From Janthinobacterium sp. 64 (GTDB lineage: Bacteria > Pseudomonadota > Gammaproteobacteria > Burkholderiales > Burkholderiaceae_D), in the NCBI RefSeq assembly GCF_002813325.1, contig NZ_PHUG01000001.1, positions 2,356,001 to 2,420,000 on the forward strand: 64,000 nt of DNA, given 5' to 3'. The first letter of the stretch is position 1, and every line of letters starts with the position of its first letter. Made by a program: the position numbers and the translations under genes. The notes beneath the pieces are model-generated. The model was not told where the DNA came from and made no database searches. It saw only the letters and a list, made by a program, of their open reading frames with translations. Positions 27,360-36,084 of this stretch are shown piece by piece.

Positions 27360-28388
27360 ATGTCACAGCACACCACCCTGATGTTCATGCTCGCCTGCGC
27401 CGGCCTGCTGCCCGCCTGCGGCCACCTGCCCGGCCCGGCCAGCCAGGGCAGCCAAGGCAACCATGTTGCGCCGCCCCAGGCGCGCATCGATGACAGCCCC
27501 GCCACCCGCAGCGCCGCGTACTGCAAGCTGGGCAAGCGCCTGCAGGAAGTGGGCGACCCGCGCGCGGCGCTGGCGGCCTATCGCGAAGCGCTGCTATTGA
27601 CGCCCGACTCGACCGATGCGCGCAATGGCGCCGCCGTGCTGCACGCGCAGCTGGGCCAGCTGGAAACAGCGCGCGCCATGCTGCAGGCGCTGGCGCAAGA
27701 GGCGCCGACGGCCAGGACCTACAACAATCTCGGCTACGTGCTGTACCTGCAGGGAGACCATGCCCAGGCGGCGGCCGTGCTGCGCCAGTCGCTGCAGCTC
27801 GACAACGGCCAGCAGCCGGCGCGCGCCAACCTGGATCTCGCCATCGCGGCGCTGGCACGCAGCATCAGCACGGTCGATGCGGCCGATGCCAGCGCGGACG
27901 CCATCGCGCCCGACCTGGCACCAGCGTCCGCGCCTGCCAGCCGCCTGCAGCTGACGCAGTCGCAGCCGAATATCTTCACGCTGAGCTGGCGCGATGCGCC
28001 CGTGATCGCGCGCACAGCCTTGCCGGCCCCGGCAAAACCGGCAGCGAAGGCGGCACCGCTGCCACGGCTGGAAGTCATCAACGGCAATGGCGAAACGGGG
28101 ATGGCGGCGCGCATGCGCGGCATGCTGGGCGGCATGGGCATCAGCGTGCTGCGGCTGGGCAACCAGCGGCCGTACGGCGCCCAGGCCAGCAGTATCGTCT
28201 ACCGCCCCGGCCACGCCGAGGCGGCCGCCGCCTTGGCACTGGCACTGGGCGGCATGCCGCAAGTACAGGCGTCGGACGACAGCGGCATCGGCACCGGGGC
28301 CGACCTGCGCTTATTGCTGGGCAAGGATGCGGCGGCCAGCCTGACGGCGTCAGCGCGGCAGCAATTGACGGTCGCCGGGATTGAGTAG
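27360..28388 (+). CDS. tadD: TPR lipoprotein TadD with LytR-type C-terminal domain
   Basis: 342 residues. Signal peptide with lipobox GLLPACG (Cys near residue 20). TPR repeats cover about 50-165 (AALAAYREALLLTPDSTDARN, TYNNLGYVLYLQGDHAQAAAVL split over two repeats). The C-terminal 100 residues (LEVINGNGETGMAARMRGML, YRPGHAEAAAALA, LLLGKDA) match the LytR C-terminal fold. TadD is thought to help the secretin reach the outer membrane. The last 39 bases overlap the convergent gene at 28350. Confidence 0.9.
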   Translation: MSQHTTLMFMLACAGLLPACGHLPGPASQGSQGNHVAPPQARIDDSPATRSAAYCKLGKRLQEVGDPRAALAAYREALLLTPDSTDARNGAAVLHAQLGQLETARAMLQALAQEAPTARTYNNLGYVLYLQGDHAQAAAVLRQSLQLDNGQQPARANLDLAIAALARSISTVDAADASADAIAPDLAPASAPASRLQLTQSQPNIFTLSWRDAPVIARTALPAPAKPAAKAAPLPRLEVINGNGETGMAARMRGMLGGMGISVLRLGNQRPYGAQASSIVYRPGHAEAAAALALALGGMPQVQASDDSGIGTGADLRLLLGKDAAASLTASARQQLTVAGIE

Positions 28389-28871
28389 AAAACCCTGCAG
28401 GATGTCCTGCAGCTTCGGCAGTTGCGCCACGTAGGCGGGAATGCCCAGCTGGCGCGCGCCGAAGTAGTGGGCGATGATGTCGCCCTGCTGCTCCATGTTG
28501 AAGTCGGACAGGACGCCGCCCGCCTGCGCATCGTAACGGTAGGCGCGCTGCCCGATGTAGCCGCCGCACAGCGCCAGCAGCACGCCATGCAGCAGCACGC
28601 TGTAGCCGAGCTGGTACTGCCACACGTGCACCATTTCGTGGATGAAGAACAGCTTGCCGCCATTGCCTTCGCGCGAAAAATCGTCGCGGTACTGGGCCGG
28701 CATGAAGTGCAGGCTGCCGCGCGGCGTCATCGCCGTGTTCTGGTCCTGCAAGCCGAATGGTAAAAAGGAGCCCCGCACGACGCGCACGCGCGCATAGTCG
28801 ATGGCGCCCTGGAAGACGCTGCGGGCCATGGCGGTTTCGCCGATGGTGAGGGGGCGGCGCAAGACGCGCAT
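28350..28871 (-). CDS. HExxH-type metallopeptidase-like protein
   Basis: 173 residues. FFIHEMVHVWQYQLGY (near residue 77) has the HExxH zinc-binding pattern plus a Trp-Gln block seen in proteins sometimes labelled Rhs- or Vgr-related. NMEQQGDIIAHYFGARQLG may supply a third ligand. There is no signal peptide; one hydrophobic stretch (VLLHGVLLALCGGYIG) follows the motif. The 3' end overlaps tadD by 39 bases tail to tail. The substrate is unknown. An ATG 14 codons further in is an alternative start. Confidence 0.7.
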   Translation of the reverse strand: MRVLRRPLTIGETAMARSVFQGAIDYARVRVVRGSFLPFGLQDQNTAMTPRGSLHFMPAQYRDDFSREGNGGKLFFIHEMVHVWQYQLGYSVLLHGVLLALCGGYIGQRAYRYDAQAGGVLSDFNMEQQGDIIAHYFGARQLGIPAYVAQLPKLQDILQGFLLNPGDRQLLPR

Positions 28872-28932
28872 GGCACTCCGTCAGAAGAAAGAAGCGGCAA
28901 GCATGAGAGCTTGCCGAGTACTATAACTGCAA

Positions 28933-29050
28933 GTACCTGACAGAAGCGTAGCGAGCGGCAGCGATTTGTGACTAAGAAGCGCAACCGTACTCCAGTACGG
29001 TGAGCATCGCAGGCCGCAAAGCGCGACGCGCAGTAGCTTATGTCAGGTAC
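28933..29050. repeat. MITE/REP-like structured intergenic element
   Basis: Ends are inverted: GTACCTGACA at 28933-28942 and TGTCAGGTAC at 29041-29050, extending to 15 bases with two mismatches. Inside lies the hairpin ACCGTACT-CC-AGTACGGT at 28984-29001. The 118-base unit fills almost the whole gap between the metallopeptidase-like gene and eda and codes for nothing. It may also act as a terminator or an mRNA-stabilising structure for the eda message. Confidence 0.6.
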
Positions 29051-29052
29051 GA

Positions 29053-29682
29053 CTAGGCGGAACGCAGGCCGCTGGCAGCTTTCGCGATTTCCGTGATGCG
29101 GTCCCAGTTGCCGGCCACGATCGCGTCTTTCGGCGTCAGCCACGAACCGCCCACGCAGGCGACGTTTTTCAGCGCCAGAAACTGCGACGCCGTCTCTTGC
29201 GAGATGCCGCCCGTCGGGCAGAAGGTGATGTCCGGCAGCGGGCCGTAAATCGCGTTGAGCATGCCGATGCCGCCGGCCGGCACGGCCGGGAACAGTTTCA
29301 GCTGCTGGAAGCCGTTTTCACGCGCCGCCATCACTTCGCCTGGCGTCATCACGCCTGGCAGCAGGGGCAAGCCGCTGCTTTTCGCCGCCGCCACCAGGGC
29401 GGACGTCAATCCTGGCGAGACGCCGAAGACGGCGCCCGCGTCGCGCGCCTGCGCAAATTCTTCGGGACGGGTCAGGGTGCCGACGCCGACGATGGCGCCC
29501 GGTACTTCCGACATGGCGCGGATCGCTTCGAGGCCGTGCTTGGTGCGCAGGGTTACTTCCAGCACGCGGATGCCGCCCGCCACCAGCGCGCGCGCCAGCG
29601 GTACGGCATGTTCAGGATCGTCGATCGCAATCACGGGGATCACGCTCGATGTGCGCATAATTTCCAGTAGTGTCATGGTCAT
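29053..29682 (-). CDS. eda: KDPG aldolase
   Basis: Cleaves 2-keto-3-deoxy-6-phosphogluconate to pyruvate and glyceraldehyde 3-phosphate, the last Entner-Doudoroff step. 209 residues. The Schiff-base Lys is in FQQLKLFPA, the catalytic Glu in LEVTLRT, and GVGTLT and CPTGGIS complete the phosphate site. It starts 3 bases after the edd stop, so edd-eda is one operon read from the 31.6-kb promoter. Confidence 0.97.
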   Translation of the reverse strand: MTMTLLEIMRTSSVIPVIAIDDPEHAVPLARALVAGGIRVLEVTLRTKHGLEAIRAMSEVPGAIVGVGTLTRPEEFAQARDAGAVFGVSPGLTSALVAAAKSSGLPLLPGVMTPGEVMAARENGFQQLKLFPAVPAGGIGMLNAIYGPLPDITFCPTGGISQETASQFLALKNVACVGGSWLTPKDAIVAGNWDRITEIAKAASGLRSA

Positions 29683-29685
29683 CTC

Positions 29686-31599
29686 TTATTTCCTAGCCAA
29701 AAAGTCTTCATCGGAACCCGGTACGGTATCACCGACATTGTCGGCGTCGTGCAAGGCGACGGTGGTGGGAATCGGCGACGGCAGGCCGAAGGTGGTGGCA
29801 CCTTCTTCCGCCGCGCTGACGGTGGAACGGAACATGGAAAACAGCTCGCGGCCCATGCCGATGTGGTTCGGCGACAGGTCGGCCGTGACCAGCGAGCGGG
29901 CGTGCCAGACGTCGGCCGGCACCAGCGCTTCGAGCACGCCGGTAAACGCGTCGAGACGGATGATATCGCCGTCGCGCACGAGACCCAGCGGGCCGCCGGC
30001 GAGGATTTCAGGCGACACGTGGATGGCGGCAGGCACCTTGCCCGACGCGCCCGACATGCGGCCATCGGTGACCAGCGCCACGTGGCGGCCCGCATCCTGC
30101 AGATTGGCCAGCGCCGGCGTCAGCGCATGCAATTCCGGCATGCCGTTGGCGCGCGGGCCCTGGAAGCGCAGCACGGCGACGAAGTCGCGGTCCAGCGTGC
30201 CCGCCTTGTAGGCGGCCATGAATTCTTCCTGCGAATTGAATACCAGGGCAGGCGCTTCGACCGTGCGGTGCTGCGGCTTGACGGCCGACACTTTCATCAC
30301 GGCGCGGCCCAGGTTACCGGCGACGAGCACCATGCCGCCGTCCGGCGCAAACGGGTTCGACGCGGGGCGCAGCACGTTGTCGTCGGCGCTGGCGGCCGGT
30401 GCATCTTTCCAGAAGACCTTGCCGTCTTCGCCGAGGAACGGTTCCATGCAGTGCGCGCGCAAGCCGTGACCCAGGATGGTGTTGACGTCTTCGTGCAGCA
30501 AGCCCGCGTCCAGCAGTTCGCGGATCAAGTAACCGGTGCCGCCGGCCGCGTGGAAATGGTTCACGTCGGCGTCGCCGTTCGGGTAGATGCGCGTGAGCAT
30601 GGGCACGATGGCCGACAGTTCATTGAAATCGTTCCAGTCGATGACGATGCCGGCCGCCTTGGCGATCGCCACCAGGTGCAAGGTGTGGTTGGTCGAACCG
30701 CCCGTGGCCAGCAAGCCCACGACGGCGTTGACGATACATTTCTCGTCGACAATATGACCAACTGGCAAGTAATTGGCGCTTTGCGCCGTGATGCCGGCGG
30801 CGCGCTGGGCGGCGGCTCTTGTGAGCGCATCGCGCAGCGGCGTGTTTGGCGTGATGAAGGCGGCGCCCGGCAAGTGCAGACCCATCACTTCCATCAGCAT
30901 CTGGTTGCTGTTCGCGGTACCATAAAAAGTACAGGTACCGGCGCCGTGGTAGGCTTTCGATTCGCCTTCGAGCAAGTCTTCGCGCGTGGCTTTGCCTTGC
31001 GCATACAACTGGCGCACCTTGGCTTTTTCCTGGTTCGACAGGCCCGACGTCATCGGACCGGCCGGCACGAAGACGGCCGGCAAGTGGCCGAAGTGCAGCG
31101 CGCCGATCAACAGGCCCGGTACGATCTTGTCGCACACGCCCAGGTACAGGGCCGAGTCGAACATATTGTGCGACAGCGCCACGGCCGTCGACATGGCGAT
31201 GGTGTCCCGCGAGAACAGCGATAATTCCATGCCGGGCTGGCCTTGCGTCACGCCATCGCACATGGCGGGCACGCCGCCGGCGAACTGGGCGACGGCGCCC
31301 ACTTCGCGCACGGCTTGCTTGATGATCTGCGGGAAGCCTTCAAACGGCTGATGCGCCGACAGCATGTCGTTGTACGAGGACACGATGGCCACGGACGGCT
31401 TCTTGTATTCTTTCAGCGACAATTTGTCGTTGACGGGAAAGGCGGCAAAGCCGTGTGCCAGGTTGGTGCACGACAGCGCGCCGCGCTGCACACCCTGGAT
31501 GCGGGCCGCATCCAGATGCGCCAGGTAGGCGCCGCGCGATGGCCGGCTGCGCGCGATGATGCGCGCTGTTACGGATTCGACTACTGGATGCAGCGCCAT
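29686..31599 (-). CDS. edd: 6-phosphogluconate dehydratase
   Basis: Makes KDPG from 6-phosphogluconate with a [4Fe-4S] cluster; cytoplasmic. 637 residues, slightly longer than E. coli Edd. The ATG at 31597-31599 follows AGGAAAT on the minus strand; an in-frame start 84 bases upstream has no such site and would overlap the HexR operator. Cluster-type Cys appear in [19 protein letters not shown] and [20 protein letters not shown] and [13 protein letters not shown] are family marks. Upstream of eda with a 3-base gap. Confidence 0.97.
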   Translation of the reverse strand: MALHPVVESVTARIIARSRPSRGAYLAHLDAARIQGVQRGALSCTNLAHGFAAFPVNDKLSLKEYKKPSVAIVSSYNDMLSAHQPFEGFPQIIKQAVREVGAVAQFAGGVPAMCDGVTQGQPGMELSLFSRDTIAMSTAVALSHNMFDSALYLGVCDKIVPGLLIGALHFGHLPAVFVPAGPMTSGLSNQEKAKVRQLYAQGKATREDLLEGESKAYHGAGTCTFYGTANSNQMLMEVMGLHLPGAAFITPNTPLRDALTRAAAQRAAGITAQSANYLPVGHIVDEKCIVNAVVGLLATGGSTNHTLHLVAIAKAAGIVIDWNDFNELSAIVPMLTRIYPNGDADVNHFHAAGGTGYLIRELLDAGLLHEDVNTILGHGLRAHCMEPFLGEDGKVFWKDAPAASADDNVLRPASNPFAPDGGMVLVAGNLGRAVMKVSAVKPQHRTVEAPALVFNSQEEFMAAYKAGTLDRDFVAVLRFQGPRANGMPELHALTPALANLQDAGRHVALVTDGRMSGASGKVPAAIHVSPEILAGGPLGLVRDGDIIRLDAFTGVLEALVPADVWHARSLVTADLSPNHIGMGRELFSMFRSTVSAAEEGATTFGLPSPIPTTVALHDADNVGDTVPGSDEDFLARK

Positions 31600-31627
31600 A
31601 TGGATTTCCTTAAAAATGAATATTTCG

Positions 31628-31642
31628 TGAAATTTTACTACA
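31628..31642 (-). promoter_or_regulatory. HexR-like operator in front of edd
   Basis: Read on the minus strand: TGTAGTAAAATTTCA, 29 bases before the edd start. It fits the TGTAnT-N3-AnTACA-type palindrome described for HexR with one mismatch in the right arm. Position overlapping the 5' untranslated region fits repression. HexR is encoded at 37645. Confidence 0.7.
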
Positions 31643-31818
31643 AAACGGTGAAGAAGAAGCATTCTTGCATGCGCCAACAACACAAATAAGCGACGGATTG
31701 CGGCGTATCAAAGCCAACCCCGGCAATATCGCGTATCCGCAGCTGCCAACAGATCACTTATATACGGCTGCTGCAGTCGCTAAAAAAAACACAACAAAAT
31801 CGGCTTCGCGTCACAAAC

Positions 31819-31833
31819 TGTAGTGAAATTACG
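31819..31833 (+). promoter_or_regulatory. HexR-like operator in front of pgi
   Basis: TGTAGTGAAATTACG lies 52 bases before the pgi start in the divergent edd-pgi gap (31600-31884). Only the last base departs from the HexR-type palindrome. Relief by KDPG binding to HexR is established for the family. Confidence 0.72.
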
Positions 31834-31884
31834 TTTTTCTGATGTATTATTCTCATACCAACGCCGGATCCGCTGTTCTCCACG

Positions 31885-33600
31885 ATGAACGCGCCGCGCT
31901 CCCTTCAACCGAGACAAGCACCCAAGCCGACCGCCATGCGCCAGCCAGCACCTACTCCTGCCATCACCGCCACCGCCAGTTTCCAGTCCCTGCAAGCGCA
32001 CAGCGCCAGCCTGCGCGAAGTGCATCTGCGCGAGCTGTTCGCGCTGGATTCCGCACGTTTCTCGACGATGACGGTCGATGCGGCCGGCCTGCTGCTCGAT
32101 TACTCGAAGAACCGGGTCGACGCCACCGCCATGCGCCTGCTGATGGACCTGGCGCGCGAACGCGGCGTGGAAGCGCAGCGCGAAGCCATGTTCACTGGCG
32201 AGAAAATCAATCTTACCGAACATCGGGCCGTTCTGCATACGGCTTTGCGCGCGCCACGCGGCACCAGGCTGGTCGTCGATGGCCAGGATATCGATGCCGA
32301 CGTGCAAGATGTGCTGCAGCGCGTGAAAGCGTTTACGGACAAGGTCCGCAATGGCAGCTGGCTCGGCTACACGGGCAAGCCGATTTGCGACATCGTCAAC
32401 ATCGGCATCGGCGGCTCGGACCTGGGCCCGAAAATGGCGTGCCTGGCCCTGCGCTCCTACGCCAACCCGGGCCTGGAAATGCACTTTGTGTCCAACGTCG
32501 ACGGGCACGACATGGAAGCGACCCTGTCGAAAGTCGATCCGGAAACAACGCTCTTCATCGTGGCATCGAAAACTTTTGTGACAGCCGAAACCATGCTCAA
32601 CGCCAACACGGCGCGCGCCTGGTTTTTACTGGAAGGCGAAGAAAAGGACCTGGCGCAGCACTTCGTGGCCGTCTCGACCAACACGCAAGCCATCGTCGAC
32701 TTCGGTATTTCGCCGGACAATATGTTCCCGTTCTGGGACTGGGTCGGCGGCCGTTACTCCGTCTGGTCGTCGATCGGCCTGGCCGTGGCGCTGTCCGTCG
32801 GTTTTGAATACTTCAGCGATTTCCTCGCCGGCGCGCATGCGATGGACCAGCATTTCCGCCAGGCCCCATTGGAACAAAACATGCCCGTCGTGCTGGCCAT
32901 GGTCGGCTTCTGGAACCGCCAGTTCCTCGACTGCGGCTCCGTTTCCATCGCACCGTACCACCAGGACTTGAGCCGCTTTGCCGCCTACTTGCAACAGCTG
33001 GACATGGAAAGCAACGGCAAGCGCGTCACCAAGGACGGCGTGCCCGTCGATGTGCCGACCGGCCCCGTCATCTGGGGCGATTGCGGCACGAATGCGCAGC
33101 ATGCGTATTTCCAGCTGCTGCACCAGGGTACCGACATTACCCCCATCGACTTCATCGCCGCCCTGCGCGCCACGCACGATTTGCCGGGCCACCACGACGC
33201 CCTGCTGGCGAACTGCTTCGCCCAGTCGGAAGCCTTCATGACGGGCAAGACGGGCGAGGAAGTGCGCCTTGATTTACAGGCGCAAGGCTTGCCGGAAAGC
33301 GAGATCGAAGCGCTGGTGCCGCACAAGACCTTCCCCGGCAACCGCCCCAGCAACACCATTTTGATGGACCAGCTGACCCCGACCACCCTGGGCGCCCTGA
33401 TCGCGCTGTACGAACACAAGACCTTCGTGCAGGGCGTCTTGTGGAACGTCAACAGTTTTGATCAGTGGGGCGTGGAACTGGGCAAGGTACTGGCCAAGAA
33501 AATCCAGGCCGAACTGACGGGCGAAGCCCGTCCCGACCACCACGACAGCTCGACCAATGGCTTGATTGCCCTGGCGAAAGCAGCAAAAGCCGCATATTAA
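31885..33600 (+). CDS. pgi: Glucose-6-phosphate isomerase
   Basis: Interconverts glucose 6-phosphate and fructose 6-phosphate. 571 residues from ATG 31885; an ATG at 31936 is another candidate and no strong RBS settles it, but the first 17 residues are low in conservation value. Signatures seen: NIGIGGSDLGPKMACLAL, VASKTFVTAETM, WDWVGGRYSVWSSIG, NSFDQWGVELGK, and the active-site region GNRPSNTI. Divergent from edd-eda and followed after 11 bases by the SMP-30 gene, so likely one unit under HexR. Confidence 0.96.
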   Translation: MNAPRSLQPRQAPKPTAMRQPAPTPAITATASFQSLQAHSASLREVHLRELFALDSARFSTMTVDAAGLLLDYSKNRVDATAMRLLMDLARERGVEAQREAMFTGEKINLTEHRAVLHTALRAPRGTRLVVDGQDIDADVQDVLQRVKAFTDKVRNGSWLGYTGKPICDIVNIGIGGSDLGPKMACLALRSYANPGLEMHFVSNVDGHDMEATLSKVDPETTLFIVASKTFVTAETMLNANTARAWFLLEGEEKDLAQHFVAVSTNTQAIVDFGISPDNMFPFWDWVGGRYSVWSSIGLAVALSVGFEYFSDFLAGAHAMDQHFRQAPLEQNMPVVLAMVGFWNRQFLDCGSVSIAPYHQDLSRFAAYLQQLDMESNGKRVTKDGVPVDVPTGPVIWGDCGTNAQHAYFQLLHQGTDITPIDFIAALRATHDLPGHHDALLANCFAQSEAFMTGKTGEEVRLDLQAQGLPESEIEALVPHKTFPGNRPSNTILMDQLTPTTLGALIALYEHKTFVQGVLWNVNSFDQWGVELGKVLAKKIQAELTGEARPDHHDSSTNGLIALAKAAKAAY

Positions 33601-33611
33601 AAAAGAGATAG

Positions 33612-34508
33612 ATGAATATTTACGAAATCAAAGTAGTGAGCGACAAGCCCATGCAAGTGGGCGAATGCCCGCTATGGCATGGCAAGGAAGCGGCCCTGTA
33701 CTGGGTCGACATCGATGGCCGCGCCGTGCACCGTTTGCACCCGGCCAGCGGCAAGCATGAACAATGGAGCATGCCGACGGAACCGTCGGCGCTGGCCATC
33801 AATGCGGATGGCGGCCTGATCGTCGCCTTGCGCAGCGGCTTTGCCCACCTCGACACGAAGACGGGCAGCCTGGCGGACATCGCCCCGGCGCCGTTCGACA
33901 TGGCGACCACGCGCTTCAACGATGGCAAGGTCGACCCGGCAGGCCGCTTCTGGGTCGGTACGATTTTCGAGCCGCGCAACGCCGATGCGGCGGAAATGTT
34001 CGTGCTGGAAAAGGGACAAGTACGCAAGGTCTGGTCGGGCGGCATGACCGTGTCGAACGGCCTGGGCTTCAGCCCGGACAAGCGCACCATGTACCACGCA
34101 GATACCACCACGCACCGCATCGACCGCTACGATTTCGATGCGGCCACGGGTGCCATTTCCGCGCCGCAACCATTCCAGCGTTTTTCCACGGACAAGAAAG
34201 CGTTTGATTACGGCGGGCGCCCCGATGGCGCAGCCGTCGACAGCGAAGGCAATTACTGGTCGGCCATGTTTGAAGGCGGCAAGATTTTACGCTTCGCCCC
34301 CGATGGCCATCTGCTCGGTGAAATTACCGTGCCCGTGCGCTGCCCCACCATGGTGACGTTTGGCGGCCCCGACCTGCGCACCCTGTACATCACCAGCGCC
34401 AGCCACAACCGTTCCGCAGCCGAACTCGCCGACTACCCGTTGACGGGCCACGTGCTGTCCGTGCGCGTGGATGTGGCGGGCCAGGCGGAAACGCCGTATC
34501 AAGCGTAA
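33612..34508 (+). CDS. SMP-30/gluconolactonase-family lactonase
   Basis: 298 residues of six-bladed propeller type. Metal-binding blocks are seen: GECPLWHGKEAALYWVD with the N-terminal Glu, RFNDGKVDPAGRFWVGT with the Asn, MTVSNGLGFSPD with the Asn and RPDGAAVDSEGNYW with the Asp. The family opens sugar lactones. No other 6-phosphogluconolactonase is visible beside zwf, so this enzyme may serve the zwf-edd step; that is inference from place in the pgi operon. The 3' side carries a REP-like palindrome. Confidence 0.9.
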   Translation: MNIYEIKVVSDKPMQVGECPLWHGKEAALYWVDIDGRAVHRLHPASGKHEQWSMPTEPSALAINADGGLIVALRSGFAHLDTKTGSLADIAPAPFDMATTRFNDGKVDPAGRFWVGTIFEPRNADAAEMFVLEKGQVRKVWSGGMTVSNGLGFSPDKRTMYHADTTTHRIDRYDFDAATGAISAPQPFQRFSTDKKAFDYGGRPDGAAVDSEGNYWSAMFEGGKILRFAPDGHLLGEITVPVRCPTMVTFGGPDLRTLYITSASHNRSAAELADYPLTGHVLSVRVDVAGQAETPYQA

Positions 34509-34515
34509 TAGTTCC

Positions 34516-34579
34516 GGGGTCAGACCCTCAATGCCGCTAACTCAGAGGCTTGTGCTGCCGCCCCCGGGGGTCTGACCCC
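34516..34579. repeat. REP-like inverted repeat GGGGTCAGACCC/GGGTCTGACCCC
   Basis: A 12-base arm at 34516-34527 is matched by its complement at 34568-34579, with 40 bases between. It lies between the convergent 3' ends of the SMP-30 gene and cheV. The same arm forms the palindrome at 54492-54522 next to the RAYT transposase, so both belong to one repeat family. It can serve as a terminator in both directions. Confidence 0.8.
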
Positions 34580-34602
34580 AGCTTTTCGACCTTGGGTTGA
34601 AA

Positions 34603-35556
34603 TTACCGCGCCAGCACTTTGCGGATGGTGTCAGCCAGTTCCGCGGCCACAAACTTGGCCACATAACCATCGGCGCCCACGCCCTTGACGTGGTCTTCGT
34701 TGGTCGAGCCCGTCAGCGACGAGTGGATCACCACGGGGATGTTGGAGAAGCGGCCATCATTCTTGATGTTGCGCGTCAGGGTAAAGCCATCCATTTCCGG
34801 CATTTCCAGGTCGGTCAGCACCAGCGCGACCTTGTCTTTCGCCGTCTTGCCTTCGGTCGCCGCCTGGGCCGAGATCGCCTGCAGGCGTTCCCATGCTTCC
34901 TTGCCCGTTTTAGTCATGATGAAGGGCACGCCCATCGCTTCGAGACCCTTTTCGATCAGCGAGCGGGCCAGCGAGGAATCGTCGGCCGCGAGGATCACGG
35001 CGCCGGCAGGCAAGCGCACTTGCGGGCCGATGCTGTTCTTGTCCACGTCCGGGTCGCCCGACGGCAGCACGTCGCGCAGGATTTGCTCCACGTCGAGCAC
35101 TTGCGCCAGGCGCGTCTTGTCCGTGTCGCCATCGAGGCGCGCGATGCTGGTGACGAGGCCGCCACCGACGCTCGATTCGGCCGACAGCACCTGATTCCAT
35201 TCCAGGCGCACGATTTCATCGACCTCTTCCACGGCAAACGCCTGTGTCGAGCGGGCAAATTCGGTCACCATCAGGATCTTCAAGCCGCTGCTCTTGCAAC
35301 CGACCGCCATCGGCAAGTCGATCACGGGCACGATCTGGCCACGGATATTGACCACGCCCAGCATGTGCGGGTGCGACCCGGCCACCGCCGTAATGGCCGG
35401 CATCTCCATGATTTCACGTACCTTGAACACATTGATGCCGAACAGTTCGCGGCTGGTCGAGTGATCGCTGGTGCCCAGCTTGAACAGGAACAGTTCGAAT
35501 TTGTTATTGCCTGTCAGGCTGGTGCGTTCATCGACATCTTGTTGCATTGAATTCAT
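34603..35556 (-). CDS. cheV: Chemotaxis coupling protein CheV
   Basis: 317 residues: a CheW domain at about 15-165 (FKVREIMEMPAITAV, VVNIRGQIVPVIDL) fused to a receiver at about 185-315. The receiver has the acidic pair in ILAADDSSLARS, the phospho-acceptor in LVLTDLEMPEMDGF, the Ser of VIHSSLTG and the Lys of YVAKF. It links chemoreceptors to CheA with phosphorylation-dependent adaptation. It is alone here, without other che genes nearby; the receptor at 42623 is a possible partner. Confidence 0.95.
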   Translation of the reverse strand: MNSMQQDVDERTSLTGNNKFELFLFKLGTSDHSTSRELFGINVFKVREIMEMPAITAVAGSHPHMLGVVNIRGQIVPVIDLPMAVGCKSSGLKILMVTEFARSTQAFAVEEVDEIVRLEWNQVLSAESSVGGGLVTSIARLDGDTDKTRLAQVLDVEQILRDVLPSGDPDVDKNSIGPQVRLPAGAVILAADDSSLARSLIEKGLEAMGVPFIMTKTGKEAWERLQAISAQAATEGKTAKDKVALVLTDLEMPEMDGFTLTRNIKNDGRFSNIPVVIHSSLTGSTNEDHVKGVGADGYVAKFVAAELADTIRKVLAR

Positions 35557-35950
35557 TGTGTCCCCTTAAGCCGTCTTGTAAAGTTAAGTCTGCCTACCCG
35601 TGATGCTGCGAACAGTGCGGACTGCACGTCGCACAGACGTCGGATGGCGGGTTCGGGGCATGGCCGGCGCTAACGGTGCAGTGCAGTACAACCAATAGTT
35701 GCTATTGATTTCAGCTTGAATTATACGTTTTTTTACTTTCCTTAAAGCTACTTTACGCTGCTATCGGCGATCCTGACAGTATTTCTTGATTTGCTTGTTG
35801 CTACAGCGCAAATGATGACGGAGAGAACCGAAAATTTCCCTGGCAACCATGGTGGCTTTGAAAATCCCTGCGCCAGCGAACGGCATATAATGGTCTTGCC
35901 AGCGCCGCCTGCCAGCATACCGGGCAAAATGGCGACGGCAGCGGATGGAA

Positions 35951-35965
35951 TGTAGTAAAATTTCT
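35951..35965 (+). promoter_or_regulatory. HexR-like operator 1 upstream of zwf
   Basis: TGTAGTAAAATTTCT is identical over 14 bases to the edd operator read on the minus strand. It lies 120 bases ahead of the zwf start. Confidence 0.65.
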
Positions 35966-35982
35966 TGCAATTGCCTGTTCTA

Positions 35983-35997
35983 CGTAGTAAATTTACA
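35983..35997 (+). promoter_or_regulatory. HexR-like operator 2 upstream of zwf
   Basis: CGTAGTAAATTTACA, with both half-sites close to the HexR pattern, 32 bases after the start of operator 1 and 88 bases before zwf. Centre-to-centre spacing of 32 bases (three helical turns) would let two dimers bind on one face. Confidence 0.65.
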
Positions 35998-36084
35998 CCA
36001 TCGATTATAGTAGCGACAGACTGGCACTTCCGGTCGGCTTTCTCCCCCGCTCCGGCCCTTTTACTTTTGCGACGACACTCACTT

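Larger units (their letters stand above)
35557..36084. other. Non-coding cheV-zwf intergenic region
   Basis: A 528-base gap with the divergent promoters of cheV and zwf. It holds two HexR-like sites near zwf and, 137 bases upstream of cheV, the perfect inverted repeat CAATAG-TTG-CTATTG at 35693-35707, which could be an operator. Minus-strand frames here (for example 35761-35970) have no family features and I treat them as chance. Confidence 0.6.
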
